Origin: Allopusillimonas ginsengisoli
GTDB taxonomy: Bacteria; Pseudomonadota; Gammaproteobacteria; Burkholderiales; Burkholderiaceae_B
Assembly (NCBI RefSeq): GCF_004153455.1
Contig: NZ_SDQE01000009.1
Location: 115,602-179,601 of the forward strand
Length of the DNA stretch: 64,000 nt
Reading direction: 5' to 3'
Positions 40,836-50,833 of this stretch are shown piece by piece (position 1 is the stretch's first letter; every line of letters begins with the position of its first letter). The notes beneath the pieces are model-generated. The model ran no database searches. It was not told the origin of the DNA and saw only the letters and a program-made list of their open reading frames with translations. A program made the position numbers and the translations under genes.

Positions 40836-41856
40836 ATTGGTAACGTTCTTCTGCTTGCAGGGTATCCCAGTCCGGCGCGGGCACGCGAGGCATCAATCGC
40901 CGTATGCGAGCCACCGAATCCTGGCCATGGGCAAAATCCAGCCGCGCCAGCAGATCATCGGCCAGGTCTGGCCGATTGCATACAAGCACCATATCGCAGC
41001 CCGCGCGCAGCGCGGCCAGGGCACGCGCCAGGATATCGCCGGCAACGGTGGCGCCCTCCATGGTGAGGTCGTCCGAGAACACTACCCCATCATAGCCCAA
41101 GTCCTGACGCAGTACTTTCTGTATCCAGTGCTGCGAAAAACCAGCAGGCTGAGGATCCACCTGGCGGTAAATGACATGCGCGGGCATCACGGACGGCAGA
41201 ACCATATCGCCCAGCCAACCATAAGGCGCCGCGTCCTCCTGCATGATCTCATCGAAGGTACGCAGATCAACAGGGATTTCGTGATGAGAGTCAGCCTCGA
41301 CAGCGCCGTGGCCCGGAAAATGCTTGCCGCAGGCCGCCATGCCGGACAACATCAGCCCCTGTATCAGGGCCCGCGCGAGCATGGCCACAACACGCGGATC
41401 GCGATGAAAGGCGCGATTGCCGATGACCTTGCTCACGCCGTAGTCCAGGTCCAGCACGGGCGTAAAACTCAAATCCACGCCGCAGGCACGCAGCTCCGCA
41501 CCCAGCACATAACCTGTTTCGGTCGCCAGTCGCATTGCGGCCAGCGAATCTTCCGACCAGCGTTGCCCCAGGGCACTCATGGCAGGCAAGGCCGTAAAGC
41601 CGTCGTCGCGAAAACGCTGCACGCGTCCTCCTTCGTGATCGACAGCAATCAAAAGCGGTTCATCCCGCTCGGCATGAATTTCGCGACACAAACTGGTCAG
41701 TTGGGCGCGATGCTCGAAATTGCGCGTAAAGAGAATGACCCCGCCCACCAGCGGATGGCGCAAGCGTTCTCGCTCGGCAGCCGTCAAGGTGCAGCCTTGC
41801 ACGTCCACCATTACAGGACCAGGCGCCTGGCGCGCAGGCGTATCATCAAATGACAT
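40798..41856 (-). CDS. nagZ: Beta-N-acetylhexosaminidase
   Basis: NagZ (glycoside hydrolase family 3) removes N-acetylglucosamine from cytosolic muropeptides in cell-wall recycling. The 352-residue protein shows [26 protein letters not shown], the signature KHFPGHG with the catalytic His loop ([10 protein letters not shown]), and [10 protein letters not shown] with the catalytic nucleophile Asp. It lies between acpS and uvrC on the same strand and overlaps uvrC by 38 bases. Confidence 0.95.
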   Translation of the reverse strand: MSFDDTPARQAPGPVMVDVQGCTLTAAERERLRHPLVGGVILFTRNFEHRAQLTSLCREIHAERDEPLLIAVDHEGGRVQRFRDDGFTALPAMSALGQRWSEDSLAAMRLATETGYVLGAELRACGVDLSFTPVLDLDYGVSKVIGNRAFHRDPRVVAMLARALIQGLMLSGMAACGKHFPGHGAVEADSHHEIPVDLRTFDEIMQEDAAPYGWLGDMVLPSVMPAHVIYRQVDPQPAGFSQHWIQKVLRQDLGYDGVVFSDDLTMEGATVAGDILARALAALRAGCDMVLVCNRPDLADDLLARLDFAHGQDSVARIRRLMPRVPAPDWDTLQAEERYQYARRLQSQIVPG

Positions 41857-41861
41857 GAGTG

Positions 41862-42308
41862 TTAGTCTTCCGTGGGATTGTCGATTGCATGCAGCAAGGT
41901 CTCGACCACGACAAACGCCGTGACCGTATCGGTTTCATCCGTAATTGAAACATGAGCCGCCCCGAAGCGCTGGGCGTACCAACTGACAAGCGGTTCGGCC
42001 AGTTGTACACGCGGCTTTCCGCTGGGCTCATTGAGTGTCTGCATGCGATGCCAGGCCATGGGGCTGTGCATGCCCAGGCCAATGGCCTTGGAGAAGGCTT
42101 CTTTGGCCGCGAAGCGTGTCGCCAGAAAACGCAATCCGCGCATGGGATCGCGCGCATAGCGGGCGCGGAATTTGGTGATTTCCTGCGGGCCCAGAATGCG
42201 CTGCACGAATTTGTCGCCCCGCCGGGCAAAGGCCTGCTCGATACGTTCGAGACGCAGCAAATCAACACCGATGCCCGCAATCGACGACGGGCCTGCCTGC
42301 TTGTTCAT
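41862..42308 (-). CDS. acpS: Holo-[acyl-carrier-protein] synthase
   Basis: AcpS transfers 4'-phosphopantetheine from CoA to acyl carrier protein. The 148-residue protein has the magnesium-binding [11 protein letters not shown] and the [13 protein letters not shown] motif. It ends five bases before nagZ, the normal order. Its usual upstream partner pdxJ is absent; the phenylacetate gene paaK lies there instead. Confidence 0.94.
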   Translation of the reverse strand: MNKQAGPSSIAGIGVDLLRLERIEQAFARRGDKFVQRILGPQEITKFRARYARDPMRGLRFLATRFAAKEAFSKAIGLGMHSPMAWHRMQTLNEPSGKPRVQLAEPLVSWYAQRFGAAHVSITDETDTVTAFVVVETLLHAIDNPTED

Positions 42309-42348
42309 TCCAGCTCCAGATGACCTAAGCTGGAATGATACCCCGCCC

Positions 42349-43665
42349 CTACTTCGGCCGCTTGTCGATCACCCGGCGAGCCTTGCCCGTCAGGGTACGC
42401 TCTACCTGGCCGCTATTGCATATCGTCACCTGGGACGACACGCCGATACGGTTTTTGACGGCATGCTTGACCTTGCCGGCCAATGCCTCGCGGTCGGCGC
42501 TGCCAAGATAATCGAACTCGGGGCGCACTTCGGCCACGATTTCCAGCTGATCCATATTGCCGTCGCGCGTGACGATCAGTTGGTACTGCGCCCCCAATTC
42601 CCCCACATTGAGCACGATTTCCTCGACCTGGGTGGGAAACAGATTGACGCCCCGGATGATCAGCATATCGTCGCTGCGACCCGTGATTTTGTCCATGCGC
42701 CGCATGCTGCGCGCAGTAGGCGGCAGCAGACGCGTCAGGTCGCGGGTGCGATACCGAACAACCGGCATGGCTTCACGCGTCAGCGACGTGAAGACAAGTT
42801 CTCCCTCTTGGCCATCGGGCACAGGTTCACCAGTCACTGGATCGATGATCTCGGGATAGAAATGGTCCTCCCAAATCACCGGGCCATCCTTGGCCTCCAC
42901 ACACTCCATCGCCACCCCGGGGCCCATCACCTCAGACAAACCATAGATATCGACCGCGTCCATGCCGGCGCGTTTTTCGATATCCTCGCGCATGCGGCCC
43001 GTCCAGGGTTCGGCGCCAAATATCCCGATGCGCAGCGTGCTCTCGCGCGGATCCATCCCCTGGCGTTCCATCTCTTCGATGATGTTGCAGAAGTAAGACG
43101 GCGTCACCATGATGACGCGGGGACCAAAGTCATGGATGAGCTGCACCTGCTTTTCTGTCTGGCCGCCGGACATCGGCACCACCGCACACCCCAGCCGCTC
43201 CGCGCCGTAATGCGCACCCAACCCGCCCGTGAACAGCCCATAACCATAGGCGACGTGCACGATATCGCCCGGTCGCGCGCCACCGGCCCACATCGACCGC
43301 GCAACCAGATCCGCCCAGTTATCAATATCCTTTAGGGTGTAGCCAACAACCGTAGGCCGCCCCGTCGTTCCGCTGGACGCATGGATGCGGGCGATCTGAT
43401 CACGCGGCACGGCAAACATGTCAAAGGGATAGTTTTCACGCAAATCCTGCTTGGTCGTCATCGGAAAGCGGGACAGGTCTGACAGCGTTTTCAGATCATC
43501 CGGATGCACGCCTGCGGCATCAAAGGCCTTGTGATAATGCGGAACGTTGTCGTAGGCGTGCTTCAGGGACCACTTCAGCCGTTCTAGCTGCAGGTTCTGC
43601 AGTTCGTCAAGGCTGGCGTGTTCGATGGGGTCGCGCCCTGCTTTTGTGGGCTGTTGTACTGGCAT
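42349..43665 (-). CDS. paaK: Phenylacetate-CoA ligase
   Basis: PaaK activates phenylacetate with ATP and CoA, the entry step of the pathway. The 438-residue protein has the AMP-forming motif [17 protein letters not shown], the [18 protein letters not shown] segment and [14 protein letters not shown] typical of PaaK, and ends with the C-terminal lobe [14 protein letters not shown]. Ribosome site CAGGAG lies upstream. It is separated from paaI by 125 bases, so it may have its own weak promoter. Confidence 0.96.
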   Translation of the reverse strand: MPVQQPTKAGRDPIEHASLDELQNLQLERLKWSLKHAYDNVPHYHKAFDAAGVHPDDLKTLSDLSRFPMTTKQDLRENYPFDMFAVPRDQIARIHASSGTTGRPTVVGYTLKDIDNWADLVARSMWAGGARPGDIVHVAYGYGLFTGGLGAHYGAERLGCAVVPMSGGQTEKQVQLIHDFGPRVIMVTPSYFCNIIEEMERQGMDPRESTLRIGIFGAEPWTGRMREDIEKRAGMDAVDIYGLSEVMGPGVAMECVEAKDGPVIWEDHFYPEIIDPVTGEPVPDGQEGELVFTSLTREAMPVVRYRTRDLTRLLPPTARSMRRMDKITGRSDDMLIIRGVNLFPTQVEEIVLNVGELGAQYQLIVTRDGNMDQLEIVAEVRPEFDYLGSADREALAGKVKHAVKNRIGVSSQVTICNSGQVERTLTGKARRVIDKRPK

Positions 43666-43790
43666 GGAGGTCTCCTGCTATCTTGTGTCGCTGTCGTATT
43701 GATACGGTGTTCTTGCTGATGCGGTCTTGTTGCTGTGTTCTGCCTGGTCTTGCGTGATTGAGCCGCCTGTGTATCGCCCAGTCCGGCGAC

Positions 43791-44264
43791 TCACGCTCCA
43801 ACCACTTGTCCCTTGATGCGGTAAGAGCGCCCCCGGAACAGTGCGATACGCTTGCCTTCCTGGTTAACCACCTCGACATCGTAGAGTCCGGTCCGTCCGG
43901 CAAGCGCGCTTTCGCATGCCGTTGCCGTCAGCACATCGCCTTCGTAGGCAGGCGCGAGAAAATCGATGCTTGCGCCCGAGGCCACCGTCACGGCATTGCG
44001 CGCATTGCAGGCAAATGCAAATGTGCTGTCGGCCAATGCAAAAATGAAACCACCATGACAGGTCTTGTGGCCATTGAGCATGTCTGGCCTGACCGTCATC
44101 GTCATGGCGGACGCACCGGGCCCGACCGATTCAATGCGCGCGCCCAGCGCCTTGGATGCCGCATCGTTTTCATACATGACGCGCGCCGTCAACTCTGCCA
44201 GCGCCTGCGGATCCTCCGGCAGCCCGGCGGCCGCCGCTGCGTCGCGCCCAGGTAATGAACTCAT
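43791..44264 (-). CDS. paaI: Hydroxyphenylacetyl-CoA thioesterase PaaI
   Basis: PaaI is a hotdog-fold thioesterase that releases CoA from dead-end ring-hydroxylated phenylacetyl-CoA compounds. The 157-residue protein has the hotdog helix GHKTCHGGFIFALADSTFAFACN, with the catalytic Asp in that segment, and SGASIDFLAPAYEGDVLTA. Its ATG overlaps the paaG stop (TAATG), so the two are translationally coupled. Confidence 0.93.
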   Translation of the reverse strand: MSSLPGRDAAAAAGLPEDPQALAELTARVMYENDAASKALGARIESVGPGASAMTMTVRPDMLNGHKTCHGGFIFALADSTFAFACNARNAVTVASGASIDFLAPAYEGDVLTATACESALAGRTGLYDVEVVNQEGKRIALFRGRSYRIKGQVVGA

Positions 44265-45049
44265 TATTTCCCCTTGAATACGGGTTGGCGTTTTTCCAGG
44301 AATGCGGCAACCCCTTCGGCATAGTCCTGGCTCGATCCAAGCTCGCGCATCATGTCGCGCTCAAGGTCCAGTTGTTCATCCAGCGTGTTGCCCAGGCTTT
44401 GATTGATCGCCTGTTTTGTACGCGCCAACCCGGTGGTGGGCGCCGCCGCAAAATGCTGCACAAGTTCCTCAAGGCGCTGCTCGAACATCTCATCAGGCAC
44501 GCATGCCCAGATCAGCCCCCATTGCGCGGCCTGCTCCGCACTGAGCTTATCGCCCAGCATGGCCAACCCCATTGCGCGCGCATGCCCCACCAGACGCGGC
44601 AAGACATAGCTGCCGCCCGTGTCGGGAATCAATCCCAACTTGCAAAAGGACTGTATGAAACTCGCAGACTGGCTGGCTATGACGATATCGCCAGCCAGCG
44701 CCAGATTGGCACCTGCGCCCGCCGCCACGCCCTTGACCCCCACAACCACAGGGGCGGGCAAAGCGCGAAGCCGCCGCACCAGCGGTGCGTAATATTTTTC
44801 AATCGTGTCGCCCAAATCTACCGCCTTTCCGGCGCCCGGCAGAATGTCCGCCAGATCCTGCCCAGCACAAAAGCCTCGGCCATTGCCGGTGAGCGCCAGC
44901 ACCCTGACAGGCTGCTGTTCGATCTGGCTCAGCGCATCCGCCAACTCGTCGTGCATGGCTGCGGTAAAGCTGTTCAGCTTTTCAGGACGGTTGAGCGCAA
45001 TGCGCGCCACGCCGTCCCGGAGATCAAACTCAATATTCTCGTACGTCAT
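44264..45049 (-). CDS. paaG: Epoxyphenylacetyl-CoA isomerase PaaG
   Basis: PaaG isomerises the ring 1,2-epoxide of phenylacetyl-CoA to oxepin-CoA. The ATG at 45049 gives 261 residues of the crotonase family, with the oxyanion segments ALTGNGRGFCAGQDLAD and VKGVAAGAGANLALAGDIVIA and the acidic residue in GLIPDTGGSYVLPRLVG. The N-terminus MTYENIEFDLRDGVARIALNRPEKLNSF is standard for PaaG. Confidence 0.93.
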   Translation of the reverse strand: MTYENIEFDLRDGVARIALNRPEKLNSFTAAMHDELADALSQIEQQPVRVLALTGNGRGFCAGQDLADILPGAGKAVDLGDTIEKYYAPLVRRLRALPAPVVVGVKGVAAGAGANLALAGDIVIASQSASFIQSFCKLGLIPDTGGSYVLPRLVGHARAMGLAMLGDKLSAEQAAQWGLIWACVPDEMFEQRLEELVQHFAAAPTTGLARTKQAINQSLGNTLDEQLDLERDMMRELGSSQDYAEGVAAFLEKRQPVFKGK

Positions 45050-45091
45050 GAATGGCTCTCGATAAGGCCGGGCACCCAACCCGGCGCAACA

Positions 45092-46762
45092 TTAAACATG
45101 CCAGCGTGTCTGAACCACACGAAAACGGTTGGCCACATAGGCGGTATCGGACAAGGCGGCATTGGCCGCCGGGTTGGCGCCGGTGCCATGAAAATCACTA
45201 TAGGCAGCCGTCTGGTTGACGAACACCGCACCACACAGGTTCAGCGATAATGCCACGCCAGCGCGCTCCGCTACCTTGCGCGCTTGCTCTGCAATCGCAT
45301 CGTCAGTGCTGTAGCACGACAAAGATAGCGCGCCATGATCCCGTACGGTATCGCCCGCGAGCATCAGGCTGGCCCGGGTCGAATCCGTCGCCACCACGAA
45401 TATGATAGGGCCGAACCATTCACGCATAATGATATCGCGGTCGGTGTTGGCATCTGCCTTGAGCATCAATGGCGTCCTCACGCGTGCCTGGGCAAACAGG
45501 GGATGTGCCAGCGCCTGACTCTCGCACAGCACCGGCAGGCCGGTGGCCCGCGCTGCGTCGATACGAGCCACCACCCCCTCATTCTGAATTGCCCCGGTGA
45601 TCTCCACGGCACGGGCGGGATCAGACACCAGTTTTTCCAGCGCCTGCGCCAGCGCCTGAGCCACCTCGTCAAAGCTCATATGCCCATCAGCGGTCTCGAT
45701 GCCATCGCGTGGCACATAAATGTTCTGGGGCGCCGTACACATTTGGCCCGAGTACAGCGCAAAGGAAAACGCCAGGTTGCGGGCAACAGATTTGAAATCG
45801 GCGGCGGAATCGATCACGACTTGGTTCACGCCAGCCTTTTCGGTATAGACCTGAGCTTGCCGCGCATTGTTTTCCAGCCAATTGCCGTGCTCGCTACTGC
45901 CTGTGAAATCAATCAGTCGAACGGCCTTGTCCAGCGCCAGTGCCTGAGGCATGGGCTCATCCGCCGCATGGGCCGCCAACTGCACGATATTCGGATTCTG
46001 ACCGGCCTCGGCCAGCACCTCGCGCGCTACCTGTACGGTAATCGCCAGTGGCAGGATGGCGCCGGGATGCGGCTTGACGATCACCGTATTGCCCGTTGCC
46101 AGACTGGCGAACAGACCGGGGTAGCTGTTCCAGGTGGGAAACGTCGCGCATCCGATCACCAGCGCAACGCCGCGCGGCACGATGGTGAAGCGTTTGCCCA
46201 TGCGTATGGGATCATGCTTGCCCTGCGGCTTTTCCCAGGTGACTTCGCCAGGTATGCGTTTCATTTCCTGCCAGGCATAGGCCACAGCTTCCAGTCCGCG
46301 ATCCTGAGCGTGCGGCCCGCCCGCCTGAAAGGCCATCATGTAGCCCTGTCCGGTGGTGTGCTGCACGGCATAAGCCATTTCGAAGCTGCGCTGGTTCAGG
46401 CGGCGCAGAATTTCCAGCGACACGCCTACCCAGGCCTCAGGGCCCGCCTCGCGCCAGCTGTCCAGCGCCTGCTCGGCGCGTTCGATCAGTGTTGTGGCCT
46501 CCAGCCGGGGATAGCGTATGCCTAAGGGAAAGCCAAAAGGGCTTGCCTCGCCATCGACGGCGCCCGCAGCCGGGTTCTGATCAAGCGGAAAATCACCGCC
46601 CTTATACGCCTCGAAGACAGCGCGCCCGTCATCATTCGCAGTTTCGCCGTAGGCACGAGGACTGGGCGATTCGGCAAAAGGACTCCAGTAGGTACGGTCG
46701 GCAATGGCCTGAACCGCCCGCTCCAGCATTTCCTGATTGGCCGTAAAAAAATCGGTAGACAC
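45092..46762 (-). CDS. paaN: Phenylacetate degradation protein PaaN (aldehyde dehydrogenase type)
   Basis: PaaN oxidises the ring-opened aldehyde of the phenylacetate pathway. The start is a GTG at 46762 behind GGAG, giving 556 residues; a GTG at 46792 is less well supported. The aldehyde dehydrogenase core carries the catalytic cysteine in YSGQMCTAPQNIYV and VIGCATFPTWNSYPGLFASLATGNTVIVKPH. Unlike PaaZ of E. coli there is no C-terminal MaoC-type hydratase, so oxepin-CoA hydrolysis needs another protein. This long, hydratase-free form is common in Burkholderiales. Confidence 0.93.
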   Translation of the reverse strand: MSTDFFTANQEMLERAVQAIADRTYWSPFAESPSPRAYGETANDDGRAVFEAYKGGDFPLDQNPAAGAVDGEASPFGFPLGIRYPRLEATTLIERAEQALDSWREAGPEAWVGVSLEILRRLNQRSFEMAYAVQHTTGQGYMMAFQAGGPHAQDRGLEAVAYAWQEMKRIPGEVTWEKPQGKHDPIRMGKRFTIVPRGVALVIGCATFPTWNSYPGLFASLATGNTVIVKPHPGAILPLAITVQVAREVLAEAGQNPNIVQLAAHAADEPMPQALALDKAVRLIDFTGSSEHGNWLENNARQAQVYTEKAGVNQVVIDSAADFKSVARNLAFSFALYSGQMCTAPQNIYVPRDGIETADGHMSFDEVAQALAQALEKLVSDPARAVEITGAIQNEGVVARIDAARATGLPVLCESQALAHPLFAQARVRTPLMLKADANTDRDIIMREWFGPIIFVVATDSTRASLMLAGDTVRDHGALSLSCYSTDDAIAEQARKVAERAGVALSLNLCGAVFVNQTAAYSDFHGTGANPAANAALSDTAYVANRFRVVQTRWHV

Positions 46763-46793
46763 GTGTCTTGCTCCTGTATCGTAATCTTGCACA

Positions 46794-47879
46794 CTAGGTC
46801 TCCTGGTCGTAGTCGATCACCAGGCGGTCACTGACGGGAAAACTCTGGCAGCTCAGGATGAACCCTCGCGCCACTTCATAATCCTCAAGCGCGAAATTCG
46901 CGTCCATGTCGACTTCGCCCTCCACTACTTTACAGCGGCAGGTTGAACAGACCCCGCCCTTGCAGGAATAGGGAAGCTCTATGCCTTGGGCAAGCGCCTC
47001 ATCGAGCACACTGTCGCGATTCTTGTCTATGGTCAATGTGCGGGTCAGGCCATCCTGAACAATGGTCAGCTCGCACTGCTGGCTACCGGGCGCCTTGCGC
47101 GCCTCTTGCCCGGTACGAAGCGCACGAGGGCCGGGCGGCGAACCGAACAGCTCGAACTTGATGCGAGACCCGTCCAGACCCAAGTCCTTCAGTGCCTGTA
47201 TGACAGACTCGCTCATGTCCTGAGGCCCACACACAAACGCCGCATCAACCTCCGCCCGGCCCATCCAGGATTTCATTAATTGTGTGGCTTTAGGCCCATC
47301 CAGCCGGCCATTGAACAGCTCGATCTCCTGATGCTCGCGGCTCATCACATACACAACGGAGAACCGCTGCATGTAAAGATTCTTCAAGTCCTCGATCTCT
47401 TCGCGAAACAGAACGGCCGACGAAGCACGATTGCCGAAGAACAGGGTGAAGTGACTGTGCGGCTCGGCGCTCAGCGCCGTCTTGATCAGCGAAAGAATGG
47501 GCGTAATGCCGCTGCCCACGGCAAAGGCGACATAATTGCGCGCCTTGTCGACTTCAAACGCATACGTAAAATGACCATCCGGCGGCATCACATCAATCAC
47601 CTGGCCAGTCTTCAAGAACGCGTTGGCCCACGACGAAAACAGACCGTCATTCATGCGCTTGATGGCCACCCGCAGCAGCCTGTCGCCCGGCGCTGCGCAA
47701 ATCGAATAAGAACGTCGCAGCTCCTGGCCTTCTACCTGCGTGCGCAATGTCAGGTACTGACCGGGCCGGAACGTGAACGTGTCGCGCAACGCATCGGGCA
47801 CGTCGAATGTGACCACCACGGCATCCCGCGTATTCTTGGCAACGTCTGCAACCTTGAGAGGATAAAACGAAGTCGTCAC
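46794..47879 (-). CDS. paaE: Phenylacetyl-CoA epoxidase reductase subunit PaaE
   Basis: PaaE passes electrons from NADPH to the di-iron centre of PaaA. The likely start is a GTG at 47879 behind GAGG, giving 361 residues (E. coli PaaE 356). Order of domains: FAD-binding (LRRSYSICAAPGD), NAD(P)-binding (AVGSGITPILSLIKTAL) and C-terminal [2Fe-2S] (SCKGGVCSTCRCKV and a later Cys in LSCQSFP), the reverse of the flavoprotein at 3647. Confidence 0.94.
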   Translation of the reverse strand: MTTSFYPLKVADVAKNTRDAVVVTFDVPDALRDTFTFRPGQYLTLRTQVEGQELRRSYSICAAPGDRLLRVAIKRMNDGLFSSWANAFLKTGQVIDVMPPDGHFTYAFEVDKARNYVAFAVGSGITPILSLIKTALSAEPHSHFTLFFGNRASSAVLFREEIEDLKNLYMQRFSVVYVMSREHQEIELFNGRLDGPKATQLMKSWMGRAEVDAAFVCGPQDMSESVIQALKDLGLDGSRIKFELFGSPPGPRALRTGQEARKAPGSQQCELTIVQDGLTRTLTIDKNRDSVLDEALAQGIELPYSCKGGVCSTCRCKVVEGEVDMDANFALEDYEVARGFILSCQSFPVSDRLVIDYDQET

Positions 47880-47963
47880 GCTATTGCACCTCACGCGAAA
47901 ATCGCACGGTCGACAGCTGGCCGGCCTGCACGGAACAGCACATCATTTTGACAAAATACATGC

Positions 47964-48503
47964 TCAATGCGCCTTGAAATAATCAAAAGGCTCGCCACAG
48001 TCCAGACAACGATAGAGCGCCTTGCACGACGTGGAGCCAAAATCACTGATCAAACGCGTGCGGGCTGAACGGCATTGGGGACACGCCACACTCACCGCGG
48101 ACCGCCGCGTAATCCCCGACACGTCTATCGCTTTTTCCTGCGGCGGCGCAATACCATATTGTCTGAGCGCTTCCCGCCCGCGCGCGCTCATCCAGTCTGT
48201 GGTCCAGGCCGGCGCAAGCCGGGTAGCGACCCTTACGCGCTCGATGCCACGCGCGCCCAACAAACCTGTAATGTCTTCGGTAATTGCCTGCATCGCCGGA
48301 CAGCCGGAATAAGTCGGGGTAATCGTGACAACGCACTCGTCACCTTCCCAGGCGACCTCGCGCACGATGCCCAGGTCAACAATCGAGATCACGGGAATCT
48401 CGGGATCCGGCACCGACTGCAGCCATTGCATGACCTGCGCCGCCTCCGCGTGCGCAGCGGTACGACAGTCCGGATGCCTCAGTGTATTGGTCGAACTCAT
48501 CAT
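47964..48503 (-). CDS. paaD: Phenylacetate pathway iron-sulfur maturation protein PaaD
   Basis: PaaD has an N-terminal MIP18/DUF59 domain (LQSVPDPEIPVISIVDLGIVREV) and a C-terminal cysteine-rich ribbon with the four cysteines of CPQCRSAR...YRCLDCGEPFDYF. It is thought to help put iron-sulfur clusters into the epoxidase. Tandem ATGs at 48503 and 48500 lie behind AAGGAGG; a GTG at 48548 is an unlikely alternative. About 179 residues. Confidence 0.92.
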   Translation of the reverse strand: MMSSTNTLRHPDCRTAAHAEAAQVMQWLQSVPDPEIPVISIVDLGIVREVAWEGDECVVTITPTYSGCPAMQAITEDITGLLGARGIERVRVATRLAPAWTTDWMSARGREALRQYGIAPPQEKAIDVSGITRRSAVSVACPQCRSARTRLISDFGSTSCKALYRCLDCGEPFDYFKAH

Positions 48504-48544
48504 CCTGGCCTCCTTGGCTTGATAGCCCTGCGCGCGAAGCATCG

Positions 48545-49309
48545 TCACCAGCTTGCGCCTGGATAGCTGCGCTGCAAATGCTGCATCTCTGCCAACAGAT
48601 AGCCCAGCGCTTCGGTATGGCGTCCCGCCATGCCTCCTTGATAGGCGGAATGGCGTGCGTCTTCAATCGCCGGGAGATTCAGCGTGGCTTCCTTGAGCAC
48701 TGCCTGCACGTGCGTCAACCAGTCCTGCTCCAGCGTTTCATGGAGCGTAATGACCCCGCGCTGTGCAAGCGCTGTGTGGATGCTGTCGTCGACGAATAGC
48801 TCGCCGGTATATCGCCACAAATCGTCCAGCGCGCTTTGCATGCGCTGATGGCTTTCAGCCGTCCCATCCCCCAGACGCACCACAATGTCCGCCGAACGGC
48901 GCGCATGATAGGTGACTTCCTTGAGGGCCTTGGCAGCAATATCCGCAATGCGTGCATCCGGCGACAGGCTCAACCTCTGTAGCAGGAAGTAATGCCAGCT
49001 ATCGAAAAAAAACTGTCTTAACATGGTGTGGCCGTAGTCGCCATTGCCGCGCTCGACCAGCAGATAATTCCGGTAATCCGGCGCATCGCGCAGATACGCC
49101 AGCTGATCTTCGTCACGAGACAGGCCTTCGACCTCCCCCGCCAACGTCAACCACATTCTGGCCTGCCCCAGCAAATCAAGCGCGGTATTGGTCAACGCCA
49201 GATCCTCCTCAAGAGCCGGGCCGTGGCCGGTCCATTCCGACAGGCGCTGGGACAGCACAAGCGTCGAGTCTCCCAGACGCAACAGGTATTGAAACAATGC
49301 ATGGTCCAT
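48545..49309 (-). CDS. paaC: Phenylacetyl-CoA epoxidase structural subunit PaaC
   Basis: PaaC is the non-catalytic ferritin-like partner of PaaA. The 254-residue protein has the PaaC start LFQYLLRLGDSTLVLSQRLSEWTGHGP and EEDLALTNTALDLLGQAR, and the YHARRSADIVVRLGDGT helix. It begins eight bases after paaB. Confidence 0.95.
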   Translation of the reverse strand: MDHALFQYLLRLGDSTLVLSQRLSEWTGHGPALEEDLALTNTALDLLGQARMWLTLAGEVEGLSRDEDQLAYLRDAPDYRNYLLVERGNGDYGHTMLRQFFFDSWHYFLLQRLSLSPDARIADIAAKALKEVTYHARRSADIVVRLGDGTAESHQRMQSALDDLWRYTGELFVDDSIHTALAQRGVITLHETLEQDWLTHVQAVLKEATLNLPAIEDARHSAYQGGMAGRHTEALGYLLAEMQHLQRSYPGASW

Positions 49310-49317
49310 GCCAGCTC

Positions 49318-49611
49318 CTACATGTGCTTGACTTCGTCAGGCATGGGAAAAAAGGTAGGGTGGCGATAGACCTTGCTGCGCGCTGCGTCGAACAACGCTT
49401 CCTTGTCTCCCGGCACACTGGCCACGATATCGCCCGATTTGACCACCCAAATGCTCACGCCCTCATTGCGGCGCGTGTAGACATCGCGCGCATTGTTGAT
49501 GGCCATCTCGGCATCGCTCGCCCGCAGGCTGCCAACATGCTTGTGGGCCAGGCCGTGCTGGCTGCGGATAAAGACCTCCCAGAGAGGCCATTCTGTCTTG
49601 TCCATAATCAT
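49318..49611 (-). CDS. paaB: Phenylacetyl-CoA epoxidase subunit PaaB
   Basis: PaaB bridges PaaAC heterodimers. The 97-residue protein has the standard PaaB shape: TEWPLWEVFIRSQHGLAHKHVGSLRA, then NARDVYTRRNEGVSIWVVKS, then KVYRHPTFFPMPD. The ATG at 49611 follows AGGAAACA; an ATG two codons on is also possible. Confidence 0.95.
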   Translation of the reverse strand: MIMDKTEWPLWEVFIRSQHGLAHKHVGSLRASDAEMAINNARDVYTRRNEGVSIWVVKSGDIVASVPGDKEALFDAARSKVYRHPTFFPMPDEVKHM

Positions 49612-49666
49612 TGTTTCCTAGATGCGGTAACGGCCGGTCGCGGCCCCCGATGCCTCGCACGCGGCC

Positions 49667-50656
49667 TCAGGCCACCTGGCGCGCGTCCTGTTTGGCCGCA
49701 TACGCGCTGAATGCCTCGCGCACCCAGGCGCCGCTGTTGTGGGCATCCACGCGCGCCTGCAGACGTTCGCGATTGCAGGGCCCATTGCCCTTGAGCACGG
49801 CGTAAAATTCGCTCCAGTCGATTTCCCCGAAGTCGTAATGGCCGCGCTCTTCATTCCAGCGCAGGTCAGGATCAGGCAGTGTCAGACCCAGGTACTCGGC
49901 CTGAGGCACCGACTGATCCACCATTTTCTGGCGCAGCTCATCATTGGAAAACAGCTTGATACGCCATTGCATGGATTGCGCGCTGTTGGGCGAATCCGCA
50001 TCAGGCGGGCCAAACATCATCAATGCCGGCCACCACCAACGGTTGAGCGCGTCCTGACACATGTCTTTCTGAGCGGGCGTGCCATGCCGGCACATCTGTA
50101 TGAGCAGGTCGTACCCCTGGCGCTGATGAAAGGACTCCTCCTTACAGACCCGGACCATGGCTCGGGCGTAAGGCCCATAGGAGCACCGGCACAGGGGAAT
50201 CTGGTTGATGATGGCCGAGCCATCCACCAGCCAACCTATCATGCCGATATCCGCCCAGGTGAGCGTCGGGTAATTGAAAATGCTGGAATACTTGGCCTTG
50301 CCCGCGAGCAAGTCGTCGACCAACTGGTCACGCGATACACCCAATGTTTCGGCCGCGCTGTACAAGTACAGACCGTGGCCCGCCTCGTCCTGCACCTTCG
50401 CCATGAGAATGGCCTTGCGCTTGAGCGTAGGCGCGCGCGTAATCCAGTTCCCCTCGGGCAGCATGCCCACAATTTCAGAGTGCGCATGCTGAGAGATCTG
50501 CCGTACCAGGGTCTTGCGGTAGGCATCGGGCATCCAGTCTTTGGCTTCTATACGCACGCCTTCGTCGATGCGTTGCTGAAACTCGCGTTCCGGACCACTG
50601 AGCTGATCTGCCGAGCGAACCCGGCTTACACCGGTATCAACGAGTTGGGCATACAT
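49667..50656 (-). CDS. paaA: Phenylacetyl-CoA epoxidase catalytic subunit PaaA
   Basis: PaaA holds the di-iron centre that epoxidises phenylacetyl-CoA. The ATG at 50656 with AGGAG seven bases upstream gives 329 residues. The di-iron ligand helices are visible: [28 protein letters not shown] and [13 protein letters not shown]. It is the first gene of the paaABCDE-N-G-I-K unit, divergent from paaX. Confidence 0.96.
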   Translation of the reverse strand: MYAQLVDTGVSRVRSADQLSGPEREFQQRIDEGVRIEAKDWMPDAYRKTLVRQISQHAHSEIVGMLPEGNWITRAPTLKRKAILMAKVQDEAGHGLYLYSAAETLGVSRDQLVDDLLAGKAKYSSIFNYPTLTWADIGMIGWLVDGSAIINQIPLCRCSYGPYARAMVRVCKEESFHQRQGYDLLIQMCRHGTPAQKDMCQDALNRWWWPALMMFGPPDADSPNSAQSMQWRIKLFSNDELRQKMVDQSVPQAEYLGLTLPDPDLRWNEERGHYDFGEIDWSEFYAVLKGNGPCNRERLQARVDAHNSGAWVREAFSAYAAKQDARQVA

Positions 50657-50833
50657 AATAGTCTCCTGTCTTCTGGCGGCCTGGCTTTTGCGCACAGACA
50701 CGCCACCACCTTGGCCGCTTACTAATACTTCATTATTTAATACAAAAATATTGATGTCAATCAGATTTTAGTATCAAATTAGAAAGCACACCCATTCAGG
50801 TAACATGACGGCTTCCACCGGACACACTTATTC
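50657..50833. promoter_or_regulatory. Divergent paaA-paaX promoter region
   Basis: This 177-base region is A+T-rich in its centre. TACTAA at 50720-50725 and its inverse TTAGTA at 50768-50773 flank about 42 bases that would cover the paaA promoter. PaaX-type repressors bind here in related clusters, relieved by phenylacetyl-CoA; the precise operator is not established from sequence alone. Confidence 0.45.
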
